This document shows positions 13,701-24,300 of a DNA stretch of 64,000 nt, one piece after another. A model generated the notes under the pieces. It ran no database searches, had not been told where the DNA came from, and saw only the letters and a program-made list of their open reading frames with translations. Numbering within the stretch: the first letter of the stretch is position 1; each line of letters starts with the position of its first letter. Made by a program: the position numbers and the translations under genes. The stretch is from Siniperca chuatsi. Taxonomy: Eukaryota > Chordata > Actinopteri > Centrarchiformes > Sinipercidae. The stretch is from the NCBI RefSeq assembly GCF_020085105.1, contig NC_058052.1, positions 13,373,233 through 13,437,232 on the forward strand, given 5' to 3'.

Positions 13701-14492
13701 TAATAGCTTAACTACAGTCTAACAAGCAACAAATAATAGCAGCTCAGTTTATTTTGAAGCCACCGTACCTTGAACGCTCTACATTTATCTGCTCTTTCCT
13801 TTTTCTCCAGAGCCACCTGGTGTGCAAGTCTGTCCAGCGTAGATGTAACACGCGCCTTATGGCCGGTGATTTTATCTTCAAGCTACAGGAGAATAAAAAA
13901 GGCACAAAAATTTCAGAAAACTGTAGACAGGTATTCACACTATCTAATAAAAAAGGGTTCTATTTAGCCACTCACCGTGCCTACCAACGATGAACATCCC
14001 TCATCCTCACTATCACTCAGCAGATCAATACAATCCAATACTGGTCTGAGAGAGCCCTCCTGAAGCAAGTACAAGACACCATGTCATTTAATGTTATAAA
14101 ACACAGCTAATTTTTAAGACTCAAAGAGGTCTGCAAACACTGTACAATGTAAAAAGGTGGTTTATTAATCTTAACATGCCCATGAAAACAGAGGTGATCT
14201 ATGTCTGGTTTATGGAGCAGCAGCTTTTATTGTCCAGGGAATTAAATATGATATATTTATGAATGAAGTAAAATAGCAATTCAGTCTGATTATTTGGCTA
14301 GATCAAGATGTTATTGCACAATTAGTCCAGTCAATGTCAACAGACAGACAGAAAGTAAGCAACTGCAATTGATTATCTTATCCTTTGAACCCATTGATTG
14401 TTTTTAATAGATAAAGCGTACACATGACTTACTGATACAAACTCCACTTCTTCTTCCACCTCATCCTCATCTGCTTGAATTGGAGAAGACAT
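7753..14492 (-). CDS. znf451: Zinc finger protein 451, SUMO E3/E4-type ligase
   Basis: Twelve coding exons: 14433-14492, 13976-14059, 13769-13882, 12865-12976, 12407-12557, 12179-12305, 11880-12039, 11319-11466, 9714-11224, 9562-9633, 9172-9237, 7753-7793. Together they make 2,646 nt (881 residues plus stop), and all phases agree. The start ATG at 14492 has an in-frame TAA directly before it. The N-terminus carries two SUMO-interacting motifs, VEFVS and VLDCIDLLSDSEDE, separated by EGSLRP. This is the tandem-SIM module with which ZNF451 catalyses SUMO2/3 chain formation in the nucleus. About 13 C2H2 fingers follow, including CPVINC, CPACYVLFNLRDECLQHM, CGVCGKLMGESSITRLHM and CKACQERF. The C-terminus ELEEALKRSLLEF resembles a ubiquitin-interacting motif. 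Human ZNF451 is about 1,061 residues; the PIN/NYN-like domain before the C-terminus has no counterpart here. Confidence 0.95.
7962..8771. mobile_element. PIF/Harbinger-like DNA transposon, 810 bp, defective
   Basis: Both ends carry a perfect 17-bp terminal inverted repeat: GGGCCTCATGCATGAAT at 7962-7978 and its reverse complement at 8755-8771. The element is flanked by a 3-bp direct repeat ATT (7959-7961 and 8772-8774), read as a target-site duplication. The GGGCCTCAT ends and 3-bp duplication suggest the PIF/Harbinger superfamily, including ISL2EU-type relatives in fish. No DDE transposase is present. A short plus-strand frame at 8243-8491 may be a remnant of the accessory DNA-binding protein. 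Confidence 0.8.
8243..8491 (+). pseudogene. Remnant of a Harbinger accessory (Myb/MADF-like) ORF
   Basis: The open frame includes RRTITATGGAQKTVKTTDM and QSDFPVDSGLP. Its spacing resembles the RR-x-TGGG...D-S tail of the Myb/SANT-like protein that accompanies Harbinger transposases. It lies entirely inside the inverted-repeat-bounded element, and both the start and the C-terminal end look arbitrary. The family link is a weak resemblance. Confidence 0.35.
9238..9561 (-). other. znf451: znf451 intron between exons 10 and 11
   Basis: GT-AG intron of 324 nt with no feature seen. Confidence 0.8.
9714..11224 (-). CDS. znf451: znf451 large zinc-finger exon
   Basis: Single exon of 1,511 nt holding about nine of the C2H2 fingers, from QCSLCCKIFLSQAEIERH through VECKACQERFMDVPSFHKHY. 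Low-complexity Ser/Thr/Glu-rich linkers lie between finger clusters. The acceptor lies next to an AT-rich tract at 11225-11250 and the donor is at 9713-9712 (GT). The exon ends in IVNAVEIKPDTN and splices straight to EIEDETLVKFF, skipping the part that in human carries the PIN-like domain. Confidence 0.93.
11467..11879 (-). other. znf451: znf451 intron between exons 7 and 8
   Basis: GT-AG intron of 413 nt. It contains short near-repeats of a TATTCTAAACT unit around 11670-11715. Confidence 0.8.
12977..13768 (-). other. znf451: znf451 intron between exons 3 and 4
   Basis: GT-AG intron of 792 nt with nothing recognised. Confidence 0.8.
14060..14432 (-). other. znf451: znf451 intron between exons 1 and 2
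   Basis: GT-AG intron of 373 nt with nothing recognised. Confidence 0.8.
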
Positions 14493-15399
14493 TTATCTGA
14501 GGAAAAACAAACTAATGTAACTTTTTGAAGCTGCAGCCCTAACTTTAAACATGCATGTGGGTGAGGGGATGTGTACTAGTCAAGATAAGGCAGCCAGACA
14601 AGTGTCAGTAACAACATAACAGTTGTTAATAACAGTACTGCAACTTTAGCGCTGGGCCTGCTGACTCGGGATCAGTCAAAATTAGGACAAAATCCGTCAA
14701 CGTTTTATAACAGTTAATTTATGGTTTAGCTAATCATGAACAACTGAACGAAAATGCATTGATATCGTTCAGTTGCATGAGATTTAGCCACACTTTGATT
14801 TAACATCAGCACTGGGTCAACTAGATACCCAAGTATAGTTCTCATATGTTGCTAATATTCGTAAGGTAAGGTTGCTCAAAGGACGAATGTTAAAATGTTT
14901 TAAAATCCATCGGAGGGCAGTTATTATACTCAGGAACCGTTCAGGAGACTTCGCGCCGATGTGAGGCTTGCGTAAAGTAACAAAGACACGACTTAATCCG
15001 GTGTAATGCAGGTCAGTTCCATTAAACTCATTATAACCCATGTAAAATCCAACATGGGGCATAATTTCCTCCTCGCCCGGGTGCGTCTCTTTTGTGCTGC
15101 CACTGATGGGTGGAACCTAAATTGCAACTGTCTAAGCTCTCAAAACGCGATGTTGTTGCAATATAGCTCTCGGCCACCACTGGCAGCACTGAGCGCCGAG
15201 CTGCTGACCAGCACCAACCCGACAAGCGAAGAGGAAGTTACGCGCCACAGTGGAATTGTTAACGTTAAAAGGCATATAACTGCACTTCATCGATGTAAAT
15301 CGTATTTCTGCAACTTTAGACACACTTGACATTGACGTGAAGTATCCTAATCTGTCGCTGAGAAGTTCACCTGCCTTCTAGTGGGTTTGTGTTATCAAC

Positions 15400-15800
15400 C
15401 GTCGTCTGTTCAGAAACTTTATTAGCTGCGAAATCTTGAAATGGGTGCTTCACTATGAAGGCAATCCAGGACAGTCCCGAACACCCGGGCTCTGGTTAAG
15501 CTAACGTTAGCTGTCGTTTGGGGCGTGACGTTTGCGGTTGCAACGGCTTTACCCCACTTCACTAACGTAAGGTAAACACGCTAAAGTTAGACTTGGGTTG
15601 GCGTTAATCAAATATGGTTGAAATCAATCAATGAATGACGCTGAATATCACATTACCTACTGCTTATTCTGCTGACTCCTCAGTTGACAGAGTGGTAAGC
15701 TAGCTAACATCCCAAATCAAAGTAAAAGCAGCTAGCCTGGGCTGCAACGTCACGTGTAACTGAAGCGCTCCTTTTCCACGCGGAGTGTGCCGTACGGACG
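15400..15800 (-). promoter_or_regulatory. znf451: Presumed znf451 promoter / CpG-rich block
   Basis: It is locally richer in CpG than the flanks. It contains a TGACGT (CRE-like) motif near 15526, an ACGTCACGTG cluster near 15746, and the palindrome GCTAACGTTAGC at 15500-15511. It lies about 1 kb upstream of the first znf451 coding exon, as expected for a gene with a non-coding first exon. The transcription start cannot be fixed from sequence. Confidence 0.4.
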
Positions 15801-15897
15801 GGGTTACTGGTTGTTGAAACAGAACAAACGTGAGAACAAACTCCGCCCGTCTGTTTTTATCTTGTCTGGACCGAAGTGTGAAGCTGTCGCCAACTAT

Positions 15898-15960
15898 CAA
15901 TTCAATTCAATTGAGCTTTATTGGCAAGGGAAACAGATGTAAATATTGCCAAAGCAAGTC
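15898..15960. repeat. Fragment of common teleost interspersed repeat
   Basis: TCAATTCAATTGAGCTTTAT followed by TGGCAAG...TGCCAAAGCAAG is a pattern I recognise as abundant in teleost genomes. Only a short piece is present. Confidence 0.5.
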
Positions 15961-16118
15961 TGAAATAAAAACAGAAACAGAAAAAAATTGCTATTAGAAT
16001 ATATACAGATAAGTAAGATAATATAGTAATAATCATAATAATAAAAATATTGACCTGCAGTTAAAAATACAAATACAAGTAAATGAAAACTACATAAACA
16101 TTGCAACATTTTTTTTAT

Positions 16119-16120
<2 letters not shown>

Positions 16121-16152
<32 letters not shown>
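16121..16152. repeat. (GT)16 microsatellite
   Basis: Uninterrupted GT dinucleotide repeat of 32 nt. Confidence 0.98.
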
Positions 16153-16153
<1 letters not shown>

Positions 16154-16639
16154 TAGGTCATAACTCAGTCAATATTTTGGTTCTCCCACTCGGATGAATA
16201 GCTATACTAAGGTTGTACCTAATCGCCACCGTTCACTTGATAAAATTGATTATACAAGTTCTCAGACCGAAAATTGCTGAATTGCTATGTAATGATAAAT
16301 AAGTAGCAGCAGTAGCGTGCACAGGGGGGTGTGGGGGCTAATGTATACATTAGAAAGCACATACATGAACAACATATGCATGCATAACGTCTGTTGACAC
16401 TGATATGATGATCACATACACTGATATTTACAGTGTACTGTATGTAACCTTACAATAAAATGTGTGGCCATGCTGGAGTAATATCTGTATGTGCACAAAA
16501 GTTTTAATGTTTGTACATAAATCCATTGTGATAATGCGGGTATAACGTTTATGTTGTAACTATACACCTTAAACAAAACATGAATGCCTGTGAGTAATTA
16601 GCAGTATCCGATCCAAGCCTCTTTAATTATGTTTCATAA

Positions 16640-16735
16640 TCTTCTTGGACTATGTGCCGAAACTCGTGTGAACTATGGAGGAACAACTCAGAACACAGAA
16701 ATGACTAGGATTCAAACCAGGACCCCTAAAAGAAG
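16640..16735 (-). repeat. Degenerate SINE-like repeat, minus strand
   Basis: Read on the minus strand it shows GGTCCTGGTTTGAATCC, then a TTTCTGTGT block, then TAGTCCAAGAAGAT. This is the same order of motifs as the decayed repeat in bag2 intron 2. It is strongly diverged. Confidence 0.45.
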
Positions 16736-18136
16736 CAATGCTAGTTTCTTATGAACATGTGAGTAAGCAAATGATAATAGCATTTATGCAAGCTTATATA
16801 TTTACATGTATTACAATAAATATGACTACTGTACATCTCTTACATAAACAGAAGACTTGTACAATAAAATGTGTAAATTTGTTGCAAATAAGAACACATG
16901 TTGACATACTCAAAACTGACCACCATTCACCACTTGAGGGTCTAAGGATAGAGGGGGTGGTATGCTGTACAGATTGTAAAGCCCCTTGAGGCAAATTTAT
17001 TTTATGGGCATATATATTAACATACAAGACAAACTGAACATATCCTACTATGTTGTCATATATAGAATACTATATACCACTTTTACCACATGTACACATA
17101 TGCGGACATACAGAATCATTCATATTTTGTAACTGCTTGTATGCAAATGTAGTTTATAGGAATGACATACATTCATTATTCCTAATAATGCTACATAAGT
17201 CAACAAATGGCATATAAGAATAACCATAAACAGACATTGCAATAATTTATATGTATGGTACCAATTATATATTATTTCATTGTGTAAAATATATATTGAC
17301 ACGTGCAGTGTTGTTTATATCGGTTTATCGCATATATGGACACATCTTGACATGCACAAACACTATGGCTGTTGCATATTATGGAAACACGTTACTGTAG
17401 ATACTAATAAGGTCAGCATCCGGGCTTTTTGTTGGGCTCAGAATGGCCCTTTTAAAATTTGCAAATAAAACTATTTTCTTCTCCCCTCACACTTTGCTTA
17501 CCTGAGTCTTTCATCTGACTGAAGAGAAAACGCCCTAAATGATGTCAGTTCATCCAAAAAATTACATAACCCATGCTGGATTATGACTGGAGTTGGTTTC
17601 TGTTTTTCTCCCTCATCCTGAAAGTGTCTGTGCATAGCATCTGGCTCATTTCAGTACAACAGGGTACATTTCACAGGGATGCTAACCCTATACAGCAAAA
17701 TACACTCAGAGTAAACTATATCAGACAGACATGTATTACCAATAATAATGTATTTTAGTAACATTGTAGGTAGCCTATATAATTATGATAAAAATGCAAA
17801 ATATGTCCCCTATAAACTATCTCACTGGATTACTGAGCTTCACAGACACATACTGTAGGTCTATATTAGTCTTATTGTTATTACAGCATTATCCTTTTGG
17901 GCAGCAGACTCTGCAGCAGATTACTGCGATGCTCAGATGATTCTGCTGACTCTCCCTGCCCCTGTAAAAAATAAATAAATAAAACTTGCGTCTCTGCTGA
18001 GTCATGCATTGTACCTCACAATAATGATATCAATAGTGTGGGCTGTCTACTTTGAACCTATGCGCTTTCCACGGTTTGCTCTGCGATGCTTCACGTGTGT
18101 CAGTCAGTGTCCTTATTCTCATCTTGAGCTTTCAGC

Positions 18137-18145
18137 GATATAAGG
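18137..18145 (+). promoter_or_regulatory. dst: TATA-like element, dst isoform-2 promoter
   Basis: GATATAAGG lies about 60 nt upstream of the transmembrane-leader ATG. The spacing would give a very short 5' UTR, so this is only a candidate. Confidence 0.3.
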
Positions 18146-18199
18146 GCAGGAGAGGAGCCAGCTGTCTGAGGCTGCGGGATCTGTCCTACATCTCGTTTT

Positions 18200-18383
18200 A
18201 TGATGATTGCTGCGGCGTTTTTGGTGCTGTTAAGGCCGTACAGTATTCAATGTGTGCTGCTATTATTGTTACTTTTGCTCGGGACTATAGCGACAATTTT
18301 GTTTTTCTGCTGCTGGCATCGCAGGCTTCGCAATGGAAAACATCCAATAAAATCTGTGCTCTCCGGACGCAGCAAGAGCCGCG
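18200..18383 (+). CDS. dst: dst first exon, transmembrane leader (isoform 2 type)
   Basis: It encodes [18 protein letters not shown], then a run of Leu and [15 protein letters not shown], ending GRSKSR. A single hydrophobic segment at about residues 18-40 is followed by a basic stretch, as in human dystonin isoform 2 ([17 protein letters not shown]). That form is reported to anchor at the nuclear envelope and perinuclear membranes. There are two tandem ATGs (18200 and 18203); the second matches the human start. The donor GTGAGT follows 18383 and leaves one base of a split codon. Confidence 0.94.
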
Positions 18384-21300
18384 GTGAGTAGCGCAGGCCA
18401 GCCGCATCTCCTCATCCTGACAGCTCGTGTCTGTAACCTGCATGTTCTGTATGTATTCATGGTGTTTTAACCGTTCTAGCAAAGTCTGCCCGTATCTGCA
18501 GTGTGGGCTGTAGGAGAAAACAAACCCATATTCACGTAGGCGTTAAGAAGTGTAAAGGCAGAGGGGTATTACTTTGTAACCCAGAATATCTCGAATTATT
18601 GTTAATTAAATACATGTTTGTAGTTGATATCTGCCATGTCATATTCCTACTTTATGGTAAATGTTCGATCATAACATCTCATTCTAACATCTGTTATCTG
18701 TCCTGTAGTTGGCCTCCGAGCACATCATTTTCGATCAGAGGTAGGATGAACTTTTTTCATTATGGGTTTGAGTCAGTCGTCTGTAATATCTAACATCTCG
18801 GAGAAATCAGGAGTTGTGTAAAATGTGTAAAAGCCTTATATGCCTTATGAGCCTGTCAAGTGTAATATGAGAAATGCTTCGCCCAAAAGCCTGTTTCTTT
18901 GGACTTTTACAGAATTGCATGACTATTTTAAGGACCATGATGTGCGCAATGCGCATGTGCTATCAATAAATAATGTAGGTGATTTTGCGGTTTCATTCAT
19001 TAAGCAGGGTTGGAACTCTTTACAGTGTATTTTCAGAAACAGATTAAAACTGAGGTGTAAGTAAACCGATTGAAACACGCTCTATTTTATGATACATAAG
19101 GTATATTTGCCATCATGTTTGATGCCTAAATGCGTCAAGTAGAGCTTCAGTCGATCTGTTTCCGTTTTAAACACTTTGCTTTCAAAATAAAACTACGGAA
19201 TTTTAAAACCCATAAGTCTATCAAAATGCATGAAAACAGTTTAAAACAACCACAGCGGCCAAACTGGCATCTTAAAATTATATTATGTTAAAACCTGTCT
19301 TAGTGGGCATAATTCCAGTGTTTCAGTAATTGATCTTCCTGGCATGGAAAGGATTTGTCTGTAATTTCATTAAACCTAAAACTAGAAAAGGGTTGGTGAA
19401 ATGTAATTGTAGCACATCTCAATAAACCTTTAGAAAACCCATTAGTGCCATCAGTTTTATTGCTATAGATTACATTTGCACTTAATACACCTAAAAATAA
19501 AACTTTTTTTTTGTGATTCTCCTGGTGTTGAAGTTCCAAAAGCAGAAGCTTCATAAGCTTGCCTTCCTTTGCAGGTTATGTTATTGAACCACAGGACACT
19601 GAATTCCTACTGGTTCAGTACTGTAGCTGGTAGGGATTCAGTATCATGTTCAAGGACACAACAGCAGGACCTTAATGATGAAGAACAGTCTCCCTGATCA
19701 TTACCTTCATATTAAGTCCAACAATAAACAGCTCTTAAAGAGAAACTCAGAGAGGGTTTCAAAAAGAAGTGATAGATAAAAATTTACTTTGAAAAATTTG
19801 CTTTTCCTTCTCCTGTAGTTACTGGAGTTGCTGTATCATCTTTCTCACAGTGCTTCCCCGGCCTAAGAAACCTGAATCTCATCACAATTGTTATTCATAT
19901 TATGATCCCTTTTTATTTCTCTTGTTAAGTCTGCTGAAAGTCTAATCTGTTGCCAGCTTGACAGTTGTTCATGTTTCCCAGGGCTTCAGGCACAGTCCAC
20001 GTCACGCAAGAAGGAGCATACATGCTAGAGTAACAGAGGAAAAGCCCAACCTGGTCGAGATTCCTGAGAGTGAACCCGATTCATCATCGAATCTAAGAAA
20101 ACGCAAAGTGAAGAAGAGAGTCCTGCCAGAATTTTACCAGTCTGTACAAGTCACCCCCACACGCAAACCTGTAGGTACCCCCTTAACTGAAACCATGATT
20201 AATACTGACACTATCTTTTGCTTGCTTTCCTCCACAGGGACATCAGTGTGCCTGGTAAGGATTCAGTACCTTGCTCAAGGACACAGGGCAAGTGTTTGTC
20301 TACAGGGTGTAAACCCTGCTCTTGAAGGATGGTCATTTATAGGTCCTATGAAATTATATAATTTTTTTGTTATTGTGTTGTTACCTTGTATCACTGTGTG
20401 TATTGTTCATTATTGTTATTGATCATAATATGACAAATATGGATAAAAAAGCATGTTCACTTTTAATCATAGTCAGTCTCTTCAAACATATGAAACCTGC
20501 AGGTTTAACACAAAAGAAAATAGAAAAAAATCTCAGTCATTTCAAGGGACCTTTAAAGGGAGCTTCTTAGCTAACTTAGCATGAACACTTTAACATGTCT
20601 CCAATAGGTAATCTAATTTTGCTTTAAATAATACTCTTAAAAAAGATAAATAGGCCACAAGTTTTGCGTTAAAAGAAATATTTGTTGATCACCAAATTAA
20701 ACCATACATTTGACTAATAAAAAGTTATATATTCAAATTGGGCCTCAATGCTCTAGTGTTTTTACATTAGCATGCAATTTCTAAAGGGGTTGCAGCCCTG
20801 CGTTTAAAAAGATGTGATGAATATATTGCATTAACAGATCACAGAGCATTTAACTCATTTATAAATCATTGATCTATGCATCATTCACACTAGTTGGCCA
20901 CAAACCTATGACAAACATATGTTATTGTATCAGCTCTCTTGACTGATTTGACTGATTTCCAGTTTAAATTTCATATGATAATCCTCCATTTTAATAGATT
21001 CTATGATATCTGTTAATTTCGCCTTAGTAATCGTCTTAGTTGACATGCTGGTACGTGTCCTCTCTAATACATTCTAAGTCTGCTAACAATTTACCATGTT
21101 GGCATGAGAACATAATATGTATCCTTGTATGGATCAACAGCTCAGCTATTTGTTAACTCACCACAGATTTAGGCTTTTGGCTTTTTATTTCTGCATCTTT
21201 ATGTTACCCTGTGAATTAGCTGTACTGAGTGTGCTCACCATCCTTCAAGACTTTTATCAGTTTCAGATAGTGCAGTTAATAAAGTAAGGTAAGGAGAGAG

Positions 21301-24300
21301 ATAGTAACACCTGACCCATATATTGATCCATTTTTTTCCTGGAAGGGAACATACGGCAACAGCTGAAGAAACACAGGGCCTCAGCTGGAAATGTGTAATT
21401 ATGGGAACATAAGGCATAACCACATTGGACCCCTTTGGTTTGTTGGGCTGTGGGTGTTTTTGAATGTGTCTGATTTTGAATGTCATTTATTGTATCCAGA
21501 ATATTAAATATCCTACACAGCTTGTATCCCTATAGCAAAGGGCTATAGCTGTGACTGCTGTAGCAAATTCTAATTCAGTACAAGACGTGACATGACAATG
21601 ATGTTTGAACTTAGGAACCTATTGATCTGTGTGACGTTGTCGCGTCTCCCTGCTTCCATTAGTTGTGTTGCAATACTCTAGATAACAGACACAAACAGTT
21701 TTGTGCTTTTTCTCACTGCCATTGTCAGCAAACAACATACATATCAACTTGATCAGAGCCGGCTATCATTTATGGAATCATGAGAGCTCGAGTGCAGGCC
21801 TAGATCGGCCCACCATGCATCATTCATGATATATTTGCATGTGTAGCCTGTACAAAATGAATGATCCAGAATGTTTGCCTTGTCTTGGTGAAACCATATT
21901 TTGTGTGTTGTTAACTGCTGATCTCTTTAAATGACCTTGATCAGTGTAAGGGAACTACTGATGACTTCACATATTCTATTCAAAGAGTGCGCAACACTAA
22001 AATGGAAAGATAAAAGCATTTGGCTTCACACTTGTGAAGATTTGAGCTCATTGCCCACATGATGGGCAAATGCATGCGCTCCTCTTTTATTTTTATTGAA
22101 TAGGAACTGCACATTAGGCGAATAGGCAATTTAAAGTATTCTATCAGGGTTTCATCAAAATCAGTATATTTCACTGATGGATACCCTGTAGCCACTGTAT
22201 TTTCTAATGTTACCCACAAAGAGTCAAATAGGTGACAGTCATGTCCTTATGTGTATTTTTTTAACAGCAACAGCTCCTCAGCGAAGAATATTAGGTATTA
22301 ACAAAGAATTTTGTACTTCCCTAATGGAGAGGATAAGCCTTGTATTAAGTGATAGGGGAGGGCCTCTAATCTTATCCCTGTACATGCTCCATATATGAAA
22401 GAAAGTGAAAAACTGACTCGAGAGCATACACTTATTCCTATAGCAGCCCAACTAATAATTATTTCACAATAATGAGCATTAACTTTCCTCGAATCATGTA
22501 GTTTTTTTCCCCTCTTTAGTGGTAGGAATTATGAATAAGCAGAAAGCAAAAATGCTAAAAACTGCAACACTAAGCTGCCTTTTCAGCACTGAGTTTTATC
22601 CTGATGAAAAGTGATGCAATGATGAAAAGGCTGCTAATATTACCAGCGTGTTGCTTTTATCAGCTCTGCAGACTGACACTGACCCCAGCACTGCGAACAG
22701 ATTCTCACTACTACTGCTATTTAAAAATAGAAATTATTTTCTGTGCCCCTGTAGAAATACTGTCAGAAGCTTGCAAGTTTATCCTCCTCATTTACATCTC
22801 ATGCAGTAGCTCCAGGTTTACCTTCAGGAAGTAATAACATCCAGACAAACTTGACTGCAAGTCTTCAGGATCATAGCAGTCCGTTTCCCCTTTACATAGT
22901 TTTATCATTAAGCAAATTAAGTGTCATCATACAGGTATTTTACGCCCCACCCCTCTCCTTCTCCATCAGGATGTTTTTACTTGCATTTGTTCCGTTGCTC
23001 AATCTCAGGTGTGTCAGGGTGCAGCAGGAAATTGCAACACAAAGCCCTTTTCTCTCCGAGCGACTGTGTTATTCGCAGTTCTAGTTAGAATTAAAAGTCT
23101 ACAAAAGACAACACATCAGAGATAACATCCCCAAAGCATTCATTTAATGGCATAAAGAGTTTTTTGATTATATTTTACTGGTTAAATAGGCTTGACCGGG
23201 TTTAAATGTACCTACTTAAACCAAGTGCAACCCTTTTTTGTGCGCACCCATGTACCCTCTCAGGTAATTAGCTCAACGTATATGAATGCTTTCACTGTAC
23301 CCTCTGGTTAACACCCCATCCACAGTGTAGGCAGTTATGTAACTGTGTCCAGAGTCCCCTCAGCAGGTTAACTCTCTGTGGATCTAATGTGCATCTGTTG
23401 TGAAGTCCCTGCCATGAGAAACCGTGGTAGCTCTTGTCCTCTTATTACCCCCGCTTTTGATGTATTTGTAGCCCCACGGCACCTTTGTGCAGGGATGGCG
23501 CTCTAACACCGCCGTCGCTGTTGGAGCTGCTGTTGTTGGCTACCGGGTATGACGCGGAGACGCATGCAGTCTGCTCTCCCATCACGGTCCAGCTCTGCCT
23601 CGACAGCACACAGCGTACCCATCCCTTCAGCCCTCTGGAGATCTGACATCACCTCGCATCTTTAATGCTCAGATAAGGAGACGAACTCGTGGCCTGAGCA
23701 TCCCTCAAAGGGCGTGGCACCCTTTGATATTGACGCACGAAATGTGTGATTAAAGGGTGGAAGCTAATAACGAGCAAATAGGATTGTTGTTTTTTTTTCT
23801 TCCAGCTGACAGGTCTCGATGTATACAGTGGTAAGTCTTATTGTTGACCTGGCGGGGGAGCCAGATACTATTGATTTCACATTGCCTTTATTTGGCTCAA
23901 TCTTTTATTGTTATGGATTATTACGAGCTGGTGGCTCGTGTCACGGAGCGTCCTCACACCTAACGTGCGCTCACATTACGCACTTTGACCAGAAATAATG
24001 TGATTCGTGCGTGTTGTTCCTGTGCTGTGTTCTCTGTGAAACCAAGACAAGCATTGTTCCTTTTCTTTACCCCCGTTTTCTTTTGTCTCACAGAGCTCCA
24101 GTTCGGGGAACCCTTCCCTGCACGGCTCCATGTCTTCCTCGGCGGATTTCTCAGACGAGGATGATTACAGTGTTAAATCTGGGTCGGCATCACCTGCACC
24201 CGGGGACACTTTACCCTGGAACCTGCCCAGACATGAGCGGTCCAAGAGGAAAATCCAGGGAGGATCCGTGCTGGATCCGGCAGAGAGAGCCGTGCTCAGG

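Larger units (their letters stand above)
14497..18199. other. Divergent intergenic region znf451 / dst
   Basis: A clean acceptor sits just 5' of the znf451 start codon (exon begins at 14496), so at least one upstream non-coding znf451 exon is expected. 15050-15850 is CpG-richer than its surroundings and is the likely znf451 promoter zone. It has a possible minus-strand donor near 15369, a 12-bp palindrome at 15500-15511, and TGACGT/CACGTG-type motifs near 15526 and 15748. From 15.9 to 17.5 kb the sequence is repeat-rich and AT-rich. No BEN-domain gene is seen. Confidence 0.55.
20171..24093 (+). other. dst: dst intron with candidate internal promoter
   Basis: Mostly AT-rich. It contains repeat copy 2 (20252-20285), a GC-rich block at about 23440-23720, and a tiny putative exon at 23806/23813-23830. 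Confidence 0.75.

Noticed and set aside
20171..20422. Extension of dst exon 3 into the following sequence
   Set aside because: A proper donor follows 20170, human dystonin has the junction at the corresponding place, and the downstream frame reads through a repeat unit.
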